From Acridotheres tristis (Eukaryota; Chordata; Aves; Passeriformes; Sturnidae), in NCBI GenBank assembly GCA_037013685.1, contig CM072919.1, positions 5,005,152 to 5,069,151 of the forward strand: DNA of 64,000 nt, given 5' to 3'. Below, in pieces: positions 1 through 13,082 of this stretch. Position numbers and translations under genes: made by a program. How positions within the stretch are numbered: the first letter of the stretch is position 1; the number at the start of each line of letters is the position of its first letter. Below the pieces are notes generated by a model that worked only from the letters and a program-made list of their open reading frames with translations, ran no database searches and was not told where the DNA came from.

Positions 1-170
1 ACCTTCCTCTGTCCCAGGCTGCTCCAAGCCCCATCCAACCTGGCCTTGGACATTCCAGGGATCCACGGGCACCCTGTGCCAGCCCTGCCCACCCTCCCAG
101 GGAACAATTCCTGCCCAGTATCTCATCCATGGCTGCCCTCTGGCAGTGGGAAGCCATTCCTTGGTGTCAG
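1..170 (-). mobile_element. CR1-like LINE fragment in MAP2K2 intron
   Basis: Antisense CR1 3' region: tgtcccaggctgctccaagc followed by the 'cttggacattccagggatcc' block and a decayed continuation. The left end is cut by the window edge. Confidence 0.75.
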
Positions 171-279
171 TATCCCATGTTCCTCCGTGTTCCTGTGTCC
201 TGGGAGTCAGTGTCTCATGGCAGTGGGTGTTCCTGTGCTCTGAGGGCCAGCATTCCATGTCAGCCCCCATTCCCCGTGC

Positions 280-1085
280 CCTGGGTACCGTTATCCCCCA
301 TTCCCGGTGCCTTTATCCCCCATTCCCAGTGCCATTATCCCCTTCCCTGTGCTCTGGGTACCTTTATCCCCACTCCAAGTGCCATGGATGTTTTTACCCC
401 CATTCGAAGTGCTGTTATTCCCAGTGCCATTATCCCCCACTCCCGGTGCCATTATCCCCCATTCCCGGTGCCATTATCCCCCATTCCCGGTGCCATTATC
501 CCCCATTCCCAGTGCCCTGGGTGCCTTTACCCCCATTCTCATTTCCTTTATCCCCATTCTCATTTCCTTTATCCCCATTCCCGGTGCCCTGGGTGCCATT
601 ATCCCCCACTCCCAGTGCCTTTATCCCCACTCCCAGTGCCATTCCCCCCATTCCCTGTGCCTTTATCCCCATTCCCAGTGCCATTCCCCCCATTCCCAGT
701 GCCATTCCCCCCATTCCCAGTGCCATTCCCCCCATTTCCTGTGCCTTTATCCCCACTCCCAGTGCCATTCCCCCCACTCCCAGTGCCATTCCCCCCATTC
801 CCAGTGCCATTCCCCCCATTCCCAGTGCCATTCCCCCCACTCCCAGTGCCATTCCCCCCACTCCCAGTGCCATTCCCCCCACTCCCAGTGCCATTCCCCC
901 CACTCCCAGTGCCATTCCCCCCACTCCCAGTGCCATTCCCCCCACTCCCAGTGCCATTCCCCCCATTCCCAGTGCCATTCCCCCCATTCCCAGTGCCATT
1001 CCCCCCACTCCCAGTGCCTTTATCCCCATTCCCAGTGCCATTCCCCCCATTCCCAGTGCCATTCCCCCCACTCCCATTCCCTCTG
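280..1085. repeat. 21-bp minisatellite in MAP2K2 intron
   Basis: About 35-38 tandem units of 21 bp with core ccccattcccagtgccattc, degenerate at the left end and near-perfect from 640 to 1070. It stops about 50 bp before the true 3' splice site at 1131-1132. Each unit is a pyrimidine tract ending in CAG, like a 3' splice acceptor. The array leaves all frames open and so produces several spurious long ORFs. Confidence 0.95.
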
Positions 1086-1132
1086 CCCCCACCCCGGTGC
1101 CCCCTCACCCCGTGCCTGTGCTCTCCCCCCAG

Positions 1133-4206
<3,074 letters not shown>

Positions 4207-4638
4207 GCCTGGCCCGGCACTCCTGCCTCTGGCACCGCTTCCTCTCCTCCTCCCTCCACGGCAGAACTGCCCCCTCCTTCCTCCCTCCCAGCCCCAGCGC
4301 CAAAAAAGCTCCGGCCTCCCAAAATTTCGGAGCCCTGGCAGCGGCTCCATCCCCCGGGGCTGCCCGGTGGGGTTGGTCCCTGAGGGTTTGGGGATGTTCC
4401 AGGCTCTGCTCCAGCTCTGGAGCTCCTGACACTTGGGAATTGTGGTGCTGCTTATGTTGATGAGTTGTTTTTTTTTTTTTTCTCCTTTATTTTGGGTTGT
4501 TTTGGTTTGGTTTGGAAATGTGTTTTTCACTCGGGTTAAAAGAGAAGGTGATGGAGGTGTGTGAGGTGGTGATGCTTCATCTCCTCCCTGGTTTTCTCTC
4601 TGGGATGGAGAATCGGTGGGATGAGGAATGGAGAAGCC

Positions 4639-4745
4639 GTGCCTGGGGTGGCCCGGAGCAGTGGCACTGTCGTGCCTGGGGTGGCCCGGAGCAGTGGCAC
4701 TGTCGTGCCTGGGGTGGCCCGGAGCAGTGGCACTGTCGTGCCTGG
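4639..4745. repeat. 33-bp tandem repeat, 3 copies
   Basis: Three nearly identical 33-bp units containing gtggcccggagcagtggcac in the MAP2K2 3' UTR. The period is a multiple of three, so it reads as an 11-residue repeat in open frames; I see no coding support. Confidence 0.9.
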
Positions 4746-5024
4746 GGCCAGGGCTGGGCTCTGGGTTGGCCCCGGGCGTGGGGGCAGAGCAGAGATCGCT
4801 CTTTGCCTGGTTTGCTTTTTAAAGGGTTCTTTTAAAGCCTGGCTTTGTCCCGCGAGGGATGTTCCGGGCAGGGGGATGGGGATGGGGATGGCTCCCACTT
4901 TTCAGTGTCCAGGTGAGAGGAGTGTGTGGATTTTCCTTCCCTGGAGAGGTGGAGCAGAACCCAGTGGCTGTGCCTGGGATTGGGGTCCCTGTCCTGATCC
5001 CATGGGGGGCACAGGGAACTCTCC

Positions 5025-5480
5025 AGGCTTCATTTTTCCCCTTCCAGGCTTCATTTCCCCCCTTCCAGGCTTCATTTTTCCCCTTCCAGGTTTCATTTTC
5101 CCCCTTCCAGGTTTCATTTCCCCCCTTCCAGGCTTCATTTTCCCCCTCCAGGCTTCATTTCCCCCCTCCAGGCTTCATTTCCCCCCTCCAGGCTTCATTT
5201 TCCCCCTTCCAGGCTTCATTTTCCCCCTTCCAGGCTTCATTTCCCCCTTCCAGGCTTCATTTCCCCCTTCCAGGCTTCATTTTCCCCCTTCCAGGCTTCA
5301 TTTCCCCCTTCCAGGCTTCATTTTCCCCCTTCCAGGCTTCATTTCCCCCCTTCCAGGCTTCATTTTCCCCCTTCCAGGCTTCATTTTCCCCCTTCCAGGC
5401 TTCATTTCCCCCCTTCCAGGCTTCATTTTCCCCCTTCCAGGCTTCATTTCCCCCCTTCCAGGCTTCATTTTCCCCCTCCA
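5025..5480. repeat. 21-bp minisatellite in MAP2K2 3' UTR
   Basis: About 21 tandem units with core cttccaggcttcattttccc, varying mainly in the number of C and T. On the transcribed strand every unit is a pyrimidine tract followed by CAG/G, a good match to a 3' splice acceptor. Confidence 0.95.
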
Positions 5481-6380
5481 GCCGCCTCCAGCCCATCCCA
5501 GGGGTGGCCTCAGCCCTTGTGGACGTGGCCCAGCTCCAGGATTCCCTGTCGGAGCCCCCTGGCCAGGGCTGAACCCACATTGTCCCCTCATTGTCCCTCC
5601 CATCAAGGACCTTTTGCAGCCCCCCAGGCCCCGAGCTCCTCCCTTCCCACCACGTGGATTTTTGGGGTGAATCATTCCCCTCCTCCTTCCCCCACGTGGG
5701 TTTGGCAACCGTTGAGTCCCCCGTGATGATTTGGGAAGTTTGGTGGGAATTTTTTGGTGTTTTCCTTCTTTTTTTTTTTACTTTTTTTTTACTTTTTTTT
5801 TTTTTTTTTTTAGCTGTTTTTCACCCGGTCAGGCTGGCAGCTCCCATCCCCCTGAGTACCACCATGGCAACCCCCCCAAAATTAACAACCAGAACTGGGT
5901 AACCCCAAATCCCTCATCCCTTCTCCTTTCCTGTTTTTCAGCACAGGACAAAGGCACTGCCCTGCCTGGGGCCAACCCAAAGGGGGGAACACCCCAATTT
6001 TTTGGGGAAAACACCCCAATTTTGGGGGGAACACCCCAGATTTGAGGGATCTGTGCTTGCTGGCTCAGCTCATGCCAGGCCAAGCCCCCCCCGGGGCCGT
6101 GGGGTGCTCGATGTGATGGATTTTGCCTCTTATTTTACATGAGAAGCAGGGAATGTTCTTCAAATTTCGGGCTATTTTCCATAAGTTTTGGTGCTGGGTT
6201 TTGGAGGAGGAAGAGGAGGAAAAGGAGGAGGAGATCGTGGATGGAGCAGTTTGGTGGTGCAATTAAAAAAAATTTTTTTTTTTTTTTTTTTTTTAAACTC
6301 GATATTTTCATCATGGGTAGCGGGGGGGGTGGGAGTGGGGAGGGGGGAAAATAATAAATAAACGGCACTTTACATTTCCA

Positions 6381-8289
6381 GGCGGTTTCTCTCCTCGGTT
6401 GTGCTCCGGGTGGGTTTAACCCTTTTGGAGCCGGAATTCCTGCCGGGAGCTCTGGGATGTGCCCGGGGCTGTGCTGGGATGCTCTGGCCGCGCTGTCCAG
6501 CGGCTGCCTCCAGGGGAAGAGGGAAACACCGGAATAATCCCGGCACCAGGCAGCCCCGGACCTAAATCCAGCTGGAAAGATTTAGGGGATGAAAAATATT
6601 TAAAGGGTGTTCGATATTTGGGGTGAGCAGGGGCTGGGTGAAGCTGGAAAAATTCCAAATTGAGCCCAAAATGGGAAAATATTTTGTAGGGTTTTTTTTT
6701 TTTTTGGTGCTGTGAAAGGTTCAGGAGGTGACAGCAGCACGGTGCCATCCCGAATTCCAGGCTCCTTTTGGGACATTTTTGGGGGGTGTCGTGGTTCTAT
6801 CCCCAATTCCAGGCTCCTTTTGGGACATTTTTGGGGGTCCCATGGTTCTATCCCCAATTCCAGGCTCCTTTTGGGACATTTTTGGGGGATGTCGTGGTTC
6901 TATCCCCAATTCCAGGCTCCTTTTGGGACATTTTTGGGGGTCCCATGCTGTAGTTCCTGACTCCAGGCTCTCGTGGTGCTGCTTTGGAGGGTCCCGTATT
7001 TTTGTTTTTTGGTTTTTTTTTCCTGATGTTTTGGGGTCCCCCACAGCTCTGGGGTGCCCTGCAGAGCCCGGCTTGGACTCGCTGCACCCCTGGGTGCTGT
7101 GCCAGGTTTTGGTAGTGCCAGCTGGGAATTGGGGGGGGGGGTCCCCGGGATGAAGGTGACCCCGACCCTTGTGCCACAGCGGGATTTTGGGGGTGCAGGG
7201 AGGAAAGGGGGGGTGCCCAGCAAAAAGGGGAGTTCATTTTTTAGGGTGCAATGGGGAGGGGGGGGTTTGGGGTCCTCCCCCCCACTCAGCCTCACGGTGG
7301 GGGAGGGGGGTTTACAGCTGATTTTTGGGAGGTTTCCAGTGCAGGGGGGAACAATTTGGGGGGTTCATTTTTTTTTTTTTTTTTTTGGGGGGGGACACCC
7401 TGGGCGTGCCCCAGGCGCGCCGGGGGAAAGTGAAAGCAGCCGGGAGCTGCTGGGGCACGGCAGGGACGGCCCCGGGGTGCAGCCCCCCCACCCCAAACCC
7501 CACCCCAAAACCTCCCGAACCCCTCCCCCAGCCGTGTTCGGGGGGCTCAGGGACCCCCCTCAATCCCCAGCCCGTCCTGCCTCAGTTTCCCCGCCTGCTC
7601 CATGGGGTTAATGACCCAAAACCTCCCCAAACCCACCCCCCACCTCCGGGGGGCGGGGAAAGGGTGAGGGGCGGGCGGGGAGCTGAGCCGGGGTTATTTA
7701 AGGCAAAAAAAGGAAAAAAAAAAAAAAGGGGGAAAAGGGGAAATCGCAGAGAGCCGAGCGTGGAACGGAACCCCCCGAGCCCGGGGAAGGGAGGAGCTGC
7801 TGATCAAAGCTTTGCTTTTCTCGCTTTCTCTTCCTTTAATTCATTAAAACCCCCAATGATCATTAATTCCAAATCCACCCCAAAAATCTCGCTTTTTTTT
7901 TTTTTTTTTTTTTTTTTCCCCGTGCGGATCAGGCCGGGAAAAAGCTCTGGAATTGCGGGAGCCGTTCCGTGCCCAGCCCGGTGCCGGGGGTGGCACGGCC
8001 CCGCCCGGGTGGGGACAGTCGCGGTTGTGTCGCCGTGTCCCCCCCCTCCCCTGCCGGCCCCGGGCAGGCCCAGGTTTGTCCTGTCCTTGCCAGGCTGGCT
8101 GCCAGCCCACCGTGACCTTGGGCTCCGTGTCCCCTTCCCAGCGTGGGGGGGGTGGCAGCCCGAGGGGACACGAGGAGGGGGTGGCAGGGAAAGGGCTGGG
8201 AAGGTGGAAGGAAGGAGGGAGGGGGGGGGACGTTGGTGACACACAAGGTGGCACGTGGTGGCTCGGGGAGGTGACCTGGAGGGGGAGGG
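6381..8289. other. MAP2K2-ZBTB7A intergenic DNA
   Basis: GC-rich interval with homopolymer runs (T at 7369-7386, A at 7713-7726, T at 7893-7917) and the four-copy repeat at 6745-6955. No splice-supported coding segment or RNA gene was found. The rest shows no recognisable element. Confidence 0.6.
6745..6955. repeat. 51-52-bp tandem repeat, about 4 copies
   Basis: Units share ggctccttttgggacatttt followed by a G run. They alternate between ending in 'gtcgtgg' and 'cccatgg', which suggests a two-unit higher-order pattern. Confidence 0.9.
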
Positions 8290-9430
8290 AGGCGTTTTGT
8301 GGGGTGACACGAGTGGGTCTGGGGGCGTGAGGAGGTGACACCCGGGTGGGGTGACCAGGAGGTGTCCTGTGGGGGGGACAGGGAGGTGTCCTGTGGGGTT
8401 TGGGGGACACGGGAAGGGGGTGACACGTGTGCAGGTGACACAGAGGAGTCCAGAGGGGTGACCCGAGGGGTGACACGAGTGACTTTGGGGGTGCAGGGAG
8501 TGAGGCACATAAAGGGGATGACCCCGTGGGGTGACACCAGTGGGTAGGGTGACCCAGAAGGGACCTGTGGGGTGACACGGGTGGCTTTGGGGAGCACAGA
8601 GGTGCCCCATGGGGTGACACGTGCGTAGGGTGACACAAAGGGGCTCAAAGAGGCGCCCGGTGGGGACACCAGAGGGTTTGGGGGACACCAGGGTGACCCG
8701 TGGGGTGACACCCGTGAGTAGGGTGACCCAGAAGGGACCAGGGGGCTGCCCCGTGGGGACACGAGTGGGTCTGGGGTCATGGGACATGCAGTGGGAGGTG
8801 ACACGGTGTGGGTCTGGGGTCTGAGTGTGACAGTGTGACATTCCCGAGTGGGAGAGGTGACACTGTGTGACACGTGTGGGTCTGGGGTCTCTGTGTGTGT
8901 GACAGTGTGACACTATGGGAGGGGAGGGTGAGGTGACACCGTGTGACACGCGTGGGTCTGGGGTCTGTGTGACACTGTGGCCAGGGGGGAGGTGACACCG
9001 TGTGACACGCGTGGGTCTGGGGTCTGTGTGACACGGTGGCCAGGGGGGAGGTGACACTGTGTGACACGCGTGGGTCTGGGGTCTGTGTGACACTGTGGGC
9101 AGGGGGGAGGGGACACCGTGTGACCGGCGTGGGTCGGGGGTCTGTGTGACACTGTGGGCAGGGGGGAGGTGACACCGTGTGACACGCGTGGGTCTGGGGT
9201 CTGTGTGACACTGTGGGCAGGGGGGAGGTGACACCGTGTGACACGCGTGGGTCTGGGGTCTGTGTGACACTGTGGGCAGGGGGGAGGTGACACCGTGTGA
9301 CACGCGTGGGTCTGGGGTCTGTGTGACACCCTGGCCAGGGGGGAGGTGACACCGTGTGACACGCGTGGGTCTGGGGTCTGTGTGACACTCTGTCCAGGGG
9401 GGAGGTGACACCGTGTGACACGCGTGGCTC
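8290..9430. repeat. 59-bp minisatellite upstream of ZBTB7A CpG island
   Basis: Eight near-identical 59-bp units from about 8935 to 9428, each with gtgtgacacgcgtgggtctg. They are preceded from 8290 by diverged relatives sharing ggtgacac and gtgggtctgggg. The clean array abuts the CpG island. Each unit carries the palindrome ACGCGT, so the array is itself CpG-bearing. Confidence 0.95.
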
Positions 9431-10119
9431 GCGCTGTCACGCGGGGCTCGGAGCGGGGGGGGAGGGGGCGCGGACCGTCCCACTCTGCGCGCGGGCCGGG
9501 GGGGTTCAGCGGGGTCCCTCAACGGGGCTGCCCCGGACGCGCCCCCCCGAACCCCCCTCTGCCCCCCCCCCCCCCGCGGCCGGCCCGCGCTGCGCCCCCC
9601 CCCGGCCGGAGGCGGCTGCGCCCCGCGGGGGGGGGCGGCGGGCGGGGGGGGCGGCGCGCGGCCCCTTTAAGAGCGGGGCGGCCCCGGCCGGAGCAGGAAG
9701 GAGCCGCATACGGGCCTCGGCGAGCAGCTCCCGCGGGGCGGCCAGAGCCTGCTCCGCCCGCCCGCACGGCCCGGCCCGCCCGCCTCGGCACGGCGCGGCC
9801 CGCTCCGCTCGCCCGGACCGCTCGGCCCCCGCCCGGTACGGAACTGAGGGGTGGGCGCGGAAGGGGGGAGGGGAGGGTCGCGCATGGGGGGGGGGGTGGT
9901 TCAGGCCTGACTCTCCCCCCCCTCCCCGGGGGTAGTGGGGGGGGGAGTGGGGGGTGGGGAGGGGGTCGGTTGGGTCCGTTGCGGGGGGGTGGGGGTTGCC
10001 CCCCTCCGCCCCCCCCTCCGTATACGTTGTACTTGGCCGGGCCGTGCTGGGGGGGTCGCGGAGGGGGGGGGGGGAAGGGTGCGGGGGGGGGGGGGGGGGG
10101 GGGGGGCGCGGCGCGGGGG

Positions 10120-10303
10120 TTGCTGGGAGCTGTAGTCCCTCGGCGGCGCCGCGCCGCAGGTGCGGGTGGGCGAGTGGACTGCGCTTCCCGGCGCCCCACG
10201 CGCTCTCCGCGAGCGGGAGGCGTGTTGATGGGCAGCGGGCGGGGCCAATCGGGGCGCGCCCTCCGCCCCGCGAGCCCGCCCCGCCCGCCGCCGCCCGGCC
10301 CAA
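10120..10303. promoter_or_regulatory. ZNF143-like site and two CCAAT boxes
   Basis: tgctgggagctgtagtcc (10121-10138) matches the ZNF143/SBS promoter element well. CCAAT boxes lie at 10245-10249 and 10299-10303 in GC-rich context, typical of NF-Y-driven CpG promoters. Together they are the best local evidence for a core promoter within the island. Confidence 0.55.
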
Positions 10304-10789
10304 TGGCGGGCGCCGCGCGGGGTGGCCGGGGACGGGCGCGGCGGGGCCTGCGCGCCCCCCTCAACCCAGACCCGCGACCCCCGCCCGGGCCCGGCACGGC
10401 CGCGACCCCCCCCCGCCCCTCCGCCACCCCGGGGCCTCTACCGACACCTCACCCCCTCCTCCTCTCCCCCCCACCCCCGGCGCCCCCCGCCCCCGCCTCC
10501 CCCCGGCCTCCATTGCGGCGCCCGCCCGCCCGCCCGGGGGAAGGGGGCGGGGTCGTGGCGCCCGGCCAAGGCCCCCTGTGGGCCCCGCGGGGGGGGCGGC
10601 CCGGGCCGGCGGCGGGGGGAGGCCGGTCATGGGTGGGGTCCCCCGGGGCCGCCCCGTGCGGGGGCGTCGGGCCGAGCCGTCCCCGCGCACCCCAAGGTCG
10701 TTGCCGGCCGGGGGGCGCCGGCCCGGCCCTGCCCGCCCCGCTCCGGGCCTTGCGCGTCCGGGGTTGTTTTTACCCCCCTTGGCCGTCCC

Positions 10790-10888
10790 TTATCTCCCCC
10801 CGGCCGGCTGCGGGCAGGGGGGGGGCGGCGGTGATAATCCCCCCGCGGGGCTGGGGCGCTGCTGCCCGCAGGAGCCCGGCGGGATAAG
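10790..10888. promoter_or_regulatory. GATA motif cluster at the 3' edge of the island
   Basis: TTATCT at 10790-10795, GATAAT at 10833-10838 and GATAAG at 10883-10888 lie within 100 bp in otherwise GC-rich DNA. ZBTB7A is known as a GATA1 target in mammalian erythroid cells; function here is inferred. Confidence 0.35.
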
Positions 10889-11214
10889 CCTCTCCCCCCC
10901 GCGGGACTGCACAGCAGCGAGCCCGGCGAGTGCTCGGCGTGAGGGGCAGCATCCCTCGGTCCTGCCAAAACATTCCCTGCGTGCCCGGGGACCCGGCACT
11001 GCCTGCTCGTCATCGTCCCCTCCCCGCAGGGCTCGGGTCAGGTGCCCGAAAGTGCCGTGCTGAGTCCCCCGTGACACAGCCAGAGGTCCCTGCCCTGCTC
11101 CCCTTGGAGCGGCGCTCGGTGAGGCCGGAGCGGGACAAAGTCACGGACACATCGCTGGGACCGGGGCTGGCACTGCCACGGGAAGGGTTCCTTGCCTGTG
11201 TTGTTGCAGGAGTG

Positions 11215-11450
11215 TGGGAAAAGTTGGTTCGTGTTTCAGGAGAGGTTGGATATCAGGAAAAGGTTCTTTTTTTGCACAGCATGGACACGTTCCCCGGGGA
11301 ACGGTCCTGTCCCCGAGGCTGCCAAAGCTCCGGGAGCACCTGGACAGCACTGCCAGGGATGCCCAGGGTGGGATTATTGAGGTGTCTGTGCAGGGCTGGA
11401 CGATCCCTGTGTGTGTCCCTTCCGGCTGAGGTTATTCCATGATTCCATGG
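11215..11450 (+). mobile_element. Diverged CR1-like LINE 3' end
   Basis: The order ggttggatatcaggaaaagg, then 'gccagggatgcccagggtgg', then a terminal 'ttattccatgattccatgg' is the CR1 3' end with its ATTCYRTG tail, heavily diverged. Confidence 0.7.
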
Positions 11451-13040
11451 AAAGCCCTGGGACTCGGGCAGCACCAGCAGAAAACGTGTAAATCCTGGCG
11501 TTCCTGTGTCGAAAGCAACAGTTCCTGTTGTACAACCCCTCCGACGTGACTGCCTGGCCCCTGCCTGGCTCTCGGTGTTCCCAGCTCCTGCAGACCCTCG
11601 GCTGCAGGGCAGGACGGGTTTGGGCAGCCAAAGTTTCTTTGGGCTCAAGGACTCTTGGTGAGAGTTTGCTGCCGGTCCCAGTTCAAGAGCAGCCGTGTTC
11701 TCAGGGCTGTTCGTTGTCCTGCCTATCGAAACCATAATTTATATAATAACTATTTTATGGACATGGGGAGAGAAAGGTTCTGCCTGGAAGAATTTACGAC
11801 CTAATGAGGGTTGAAGTTGTGCTCAGCGTAGCAACGGAGCTAAAAGGTCATCCCGGCGCTTTCCAAAAGTGTTCGGGGTGGTTGGTGGTGGTATTTTTCA
11901 AGGAATTGTGTGGTTTCTCAAGGGTTCTGCCAGTCCTGGTTGGAAATTGCAGCGTGTGGGCTCTTCTGGAGGCTGAGCAGAAAGAGCCGGGCTGGCTTTA
12001 ATTCTGATGGTTTTGCTGGAGTTGTTGGATTTCAACTACTTTAAAAAAAAAAAAAATTAAAAAAAAAAAATAAAAGAGACCGAGAGAAACTGAGGAGTTT
12101 ATTAGAGAGGAGCCTTTCTTGTTTAATATTCATTCTGGCCCCTGTTTAGGCTTGTTCTGGTGAAAGAGGGAGTGAAGAGGCGCAACCCAAACACGGGTGA
12201 GATGGTGGGATTTTTCCACCAAGCCTTAATTGCTTCAGTAACTCCAGGGAGGGTTTTGCAAGGCAGGAGCTCTTAATAAAAGTGGTGGTGAATGAAAGTA
12301 GTTCTTCACTTTGCTGCTCTGCAACTCTTCCTTTGCCTTTTTTTTTTTTTTTTTTTTTTTAATTATTAATCGTTTTTCACTCGTATTTCATCTCGTGGCC
12401 GTGGGTCTGGTGGAGATCTTTAGCTGTGGTTTCGTGAGGGGCTCTGCTCCGTGAAGGAGCTGGGTGGAATTAATTTGGCACGGTGAGGACGCCGGGTTCC
12501 CTTCGTGTTTGGTGACTTTTGGAAGCAGAATTAAAAATTCCAGTTGTTCTCCCAGCGTGGGAATTTGGATGTGGGCACGGGACGCAAATGAGGGGTGAAA
12601 TTTATGCTGCCATCGAGGCTCTGTGGTGGTTTGGGTGCTCCTGTCTCCCTTCAAAACCTTAATTTTGGGATTAAATTCCGGGGTTTGACTGCAGGATCGA
12701 GTCCCACACAAGTGTCCCACCTAAAAACTCTGAAATCCCAGGTCTGCGTTTGACTCTGAGTCCAAGTGCTTGAGAACTGTGGTTTAATCTTGATTAAAGC
12801 TGACACTCGAGGTTTTTCTCGCCGTCTCGGGATGCTGAGTTTTTTGGAAGATGAGCTTGTGTGGCTCACAATTAGAACCCGACTCGTTATCTCTCCTAGC
12901 CCAGGCAATAAACAGTTGCTTTCACTACGCTCTCAACCAGCCTTAACCTCAAAATTTGAGCAGACCGGTGCCAGTCTGTAATTAAAAGCCTTTTGACGAG
13001 CAGAACTCAGGGGAAGGGGAGGAAGACGGGCAGCGTCTGG

Positions 13041-13082
13041 GATAAGAGAAACGCTTTATCCCCGATCCAAACTGGTTTATCT
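13041..13082. promoter_or_regulatory. Triple GATA motif in ZBTB7A intron 1
   Basis: GATAAG (13041-13046), TTATC (13056-13060, inverted) and TTATCT (13077-13082, inverted) lie within 42 bp of non-repetitive DNA, with paired 'gatccaaac' half-repeats between and after them. Candidate erythroid enhancer, by inference only. Confidence 0.35.

Larger units (their letters stand above)
4207..6380 (+). other. MAP2K2: MAP2K2 3' UTR (inferred)
   Basis: Sequence from the stop codon to the first convincing polyadenylation signal, an overlapping AATAAATAAA at 6353-6362, which would place cleavage near 6375-6385. The interval holds a three-copy 33-bp repeat, a long 21-bp array (5025-5480) and T-rich tracts at 5770-5815 and 6275-6296. 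The 2.2-kb length is an inference from the signal. It is much longer than I expect for mammalian MAP2K2, so an earlier non-canonical site is possible. Confidence 0.5.
9430..10900. promoter_or_regulatory. ZBTB7A: CpG island, probable ZBTB7A promoter and first exon
   Basis: About 1.5 kb of extreme G+C with very dense CpG, containing runs of G or C longer than 10. It lies about 12 kb upstream of the first ZBTB7A coding exon, which starts at a splice acceptor (22489-22490); a non-coding first exon upstream is therefore required. The transcription start is not resolved. Frames that stay open across the island are due to base composition. Confidence 0.7.

Noticed and set aside
9415..10887. 490-codon Pro/Arg/Gly-rich ORF in the CpG island
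   Set aside because: Extreme G+C removes stop codons; open frames exist on both strands and none resembles a known domain.
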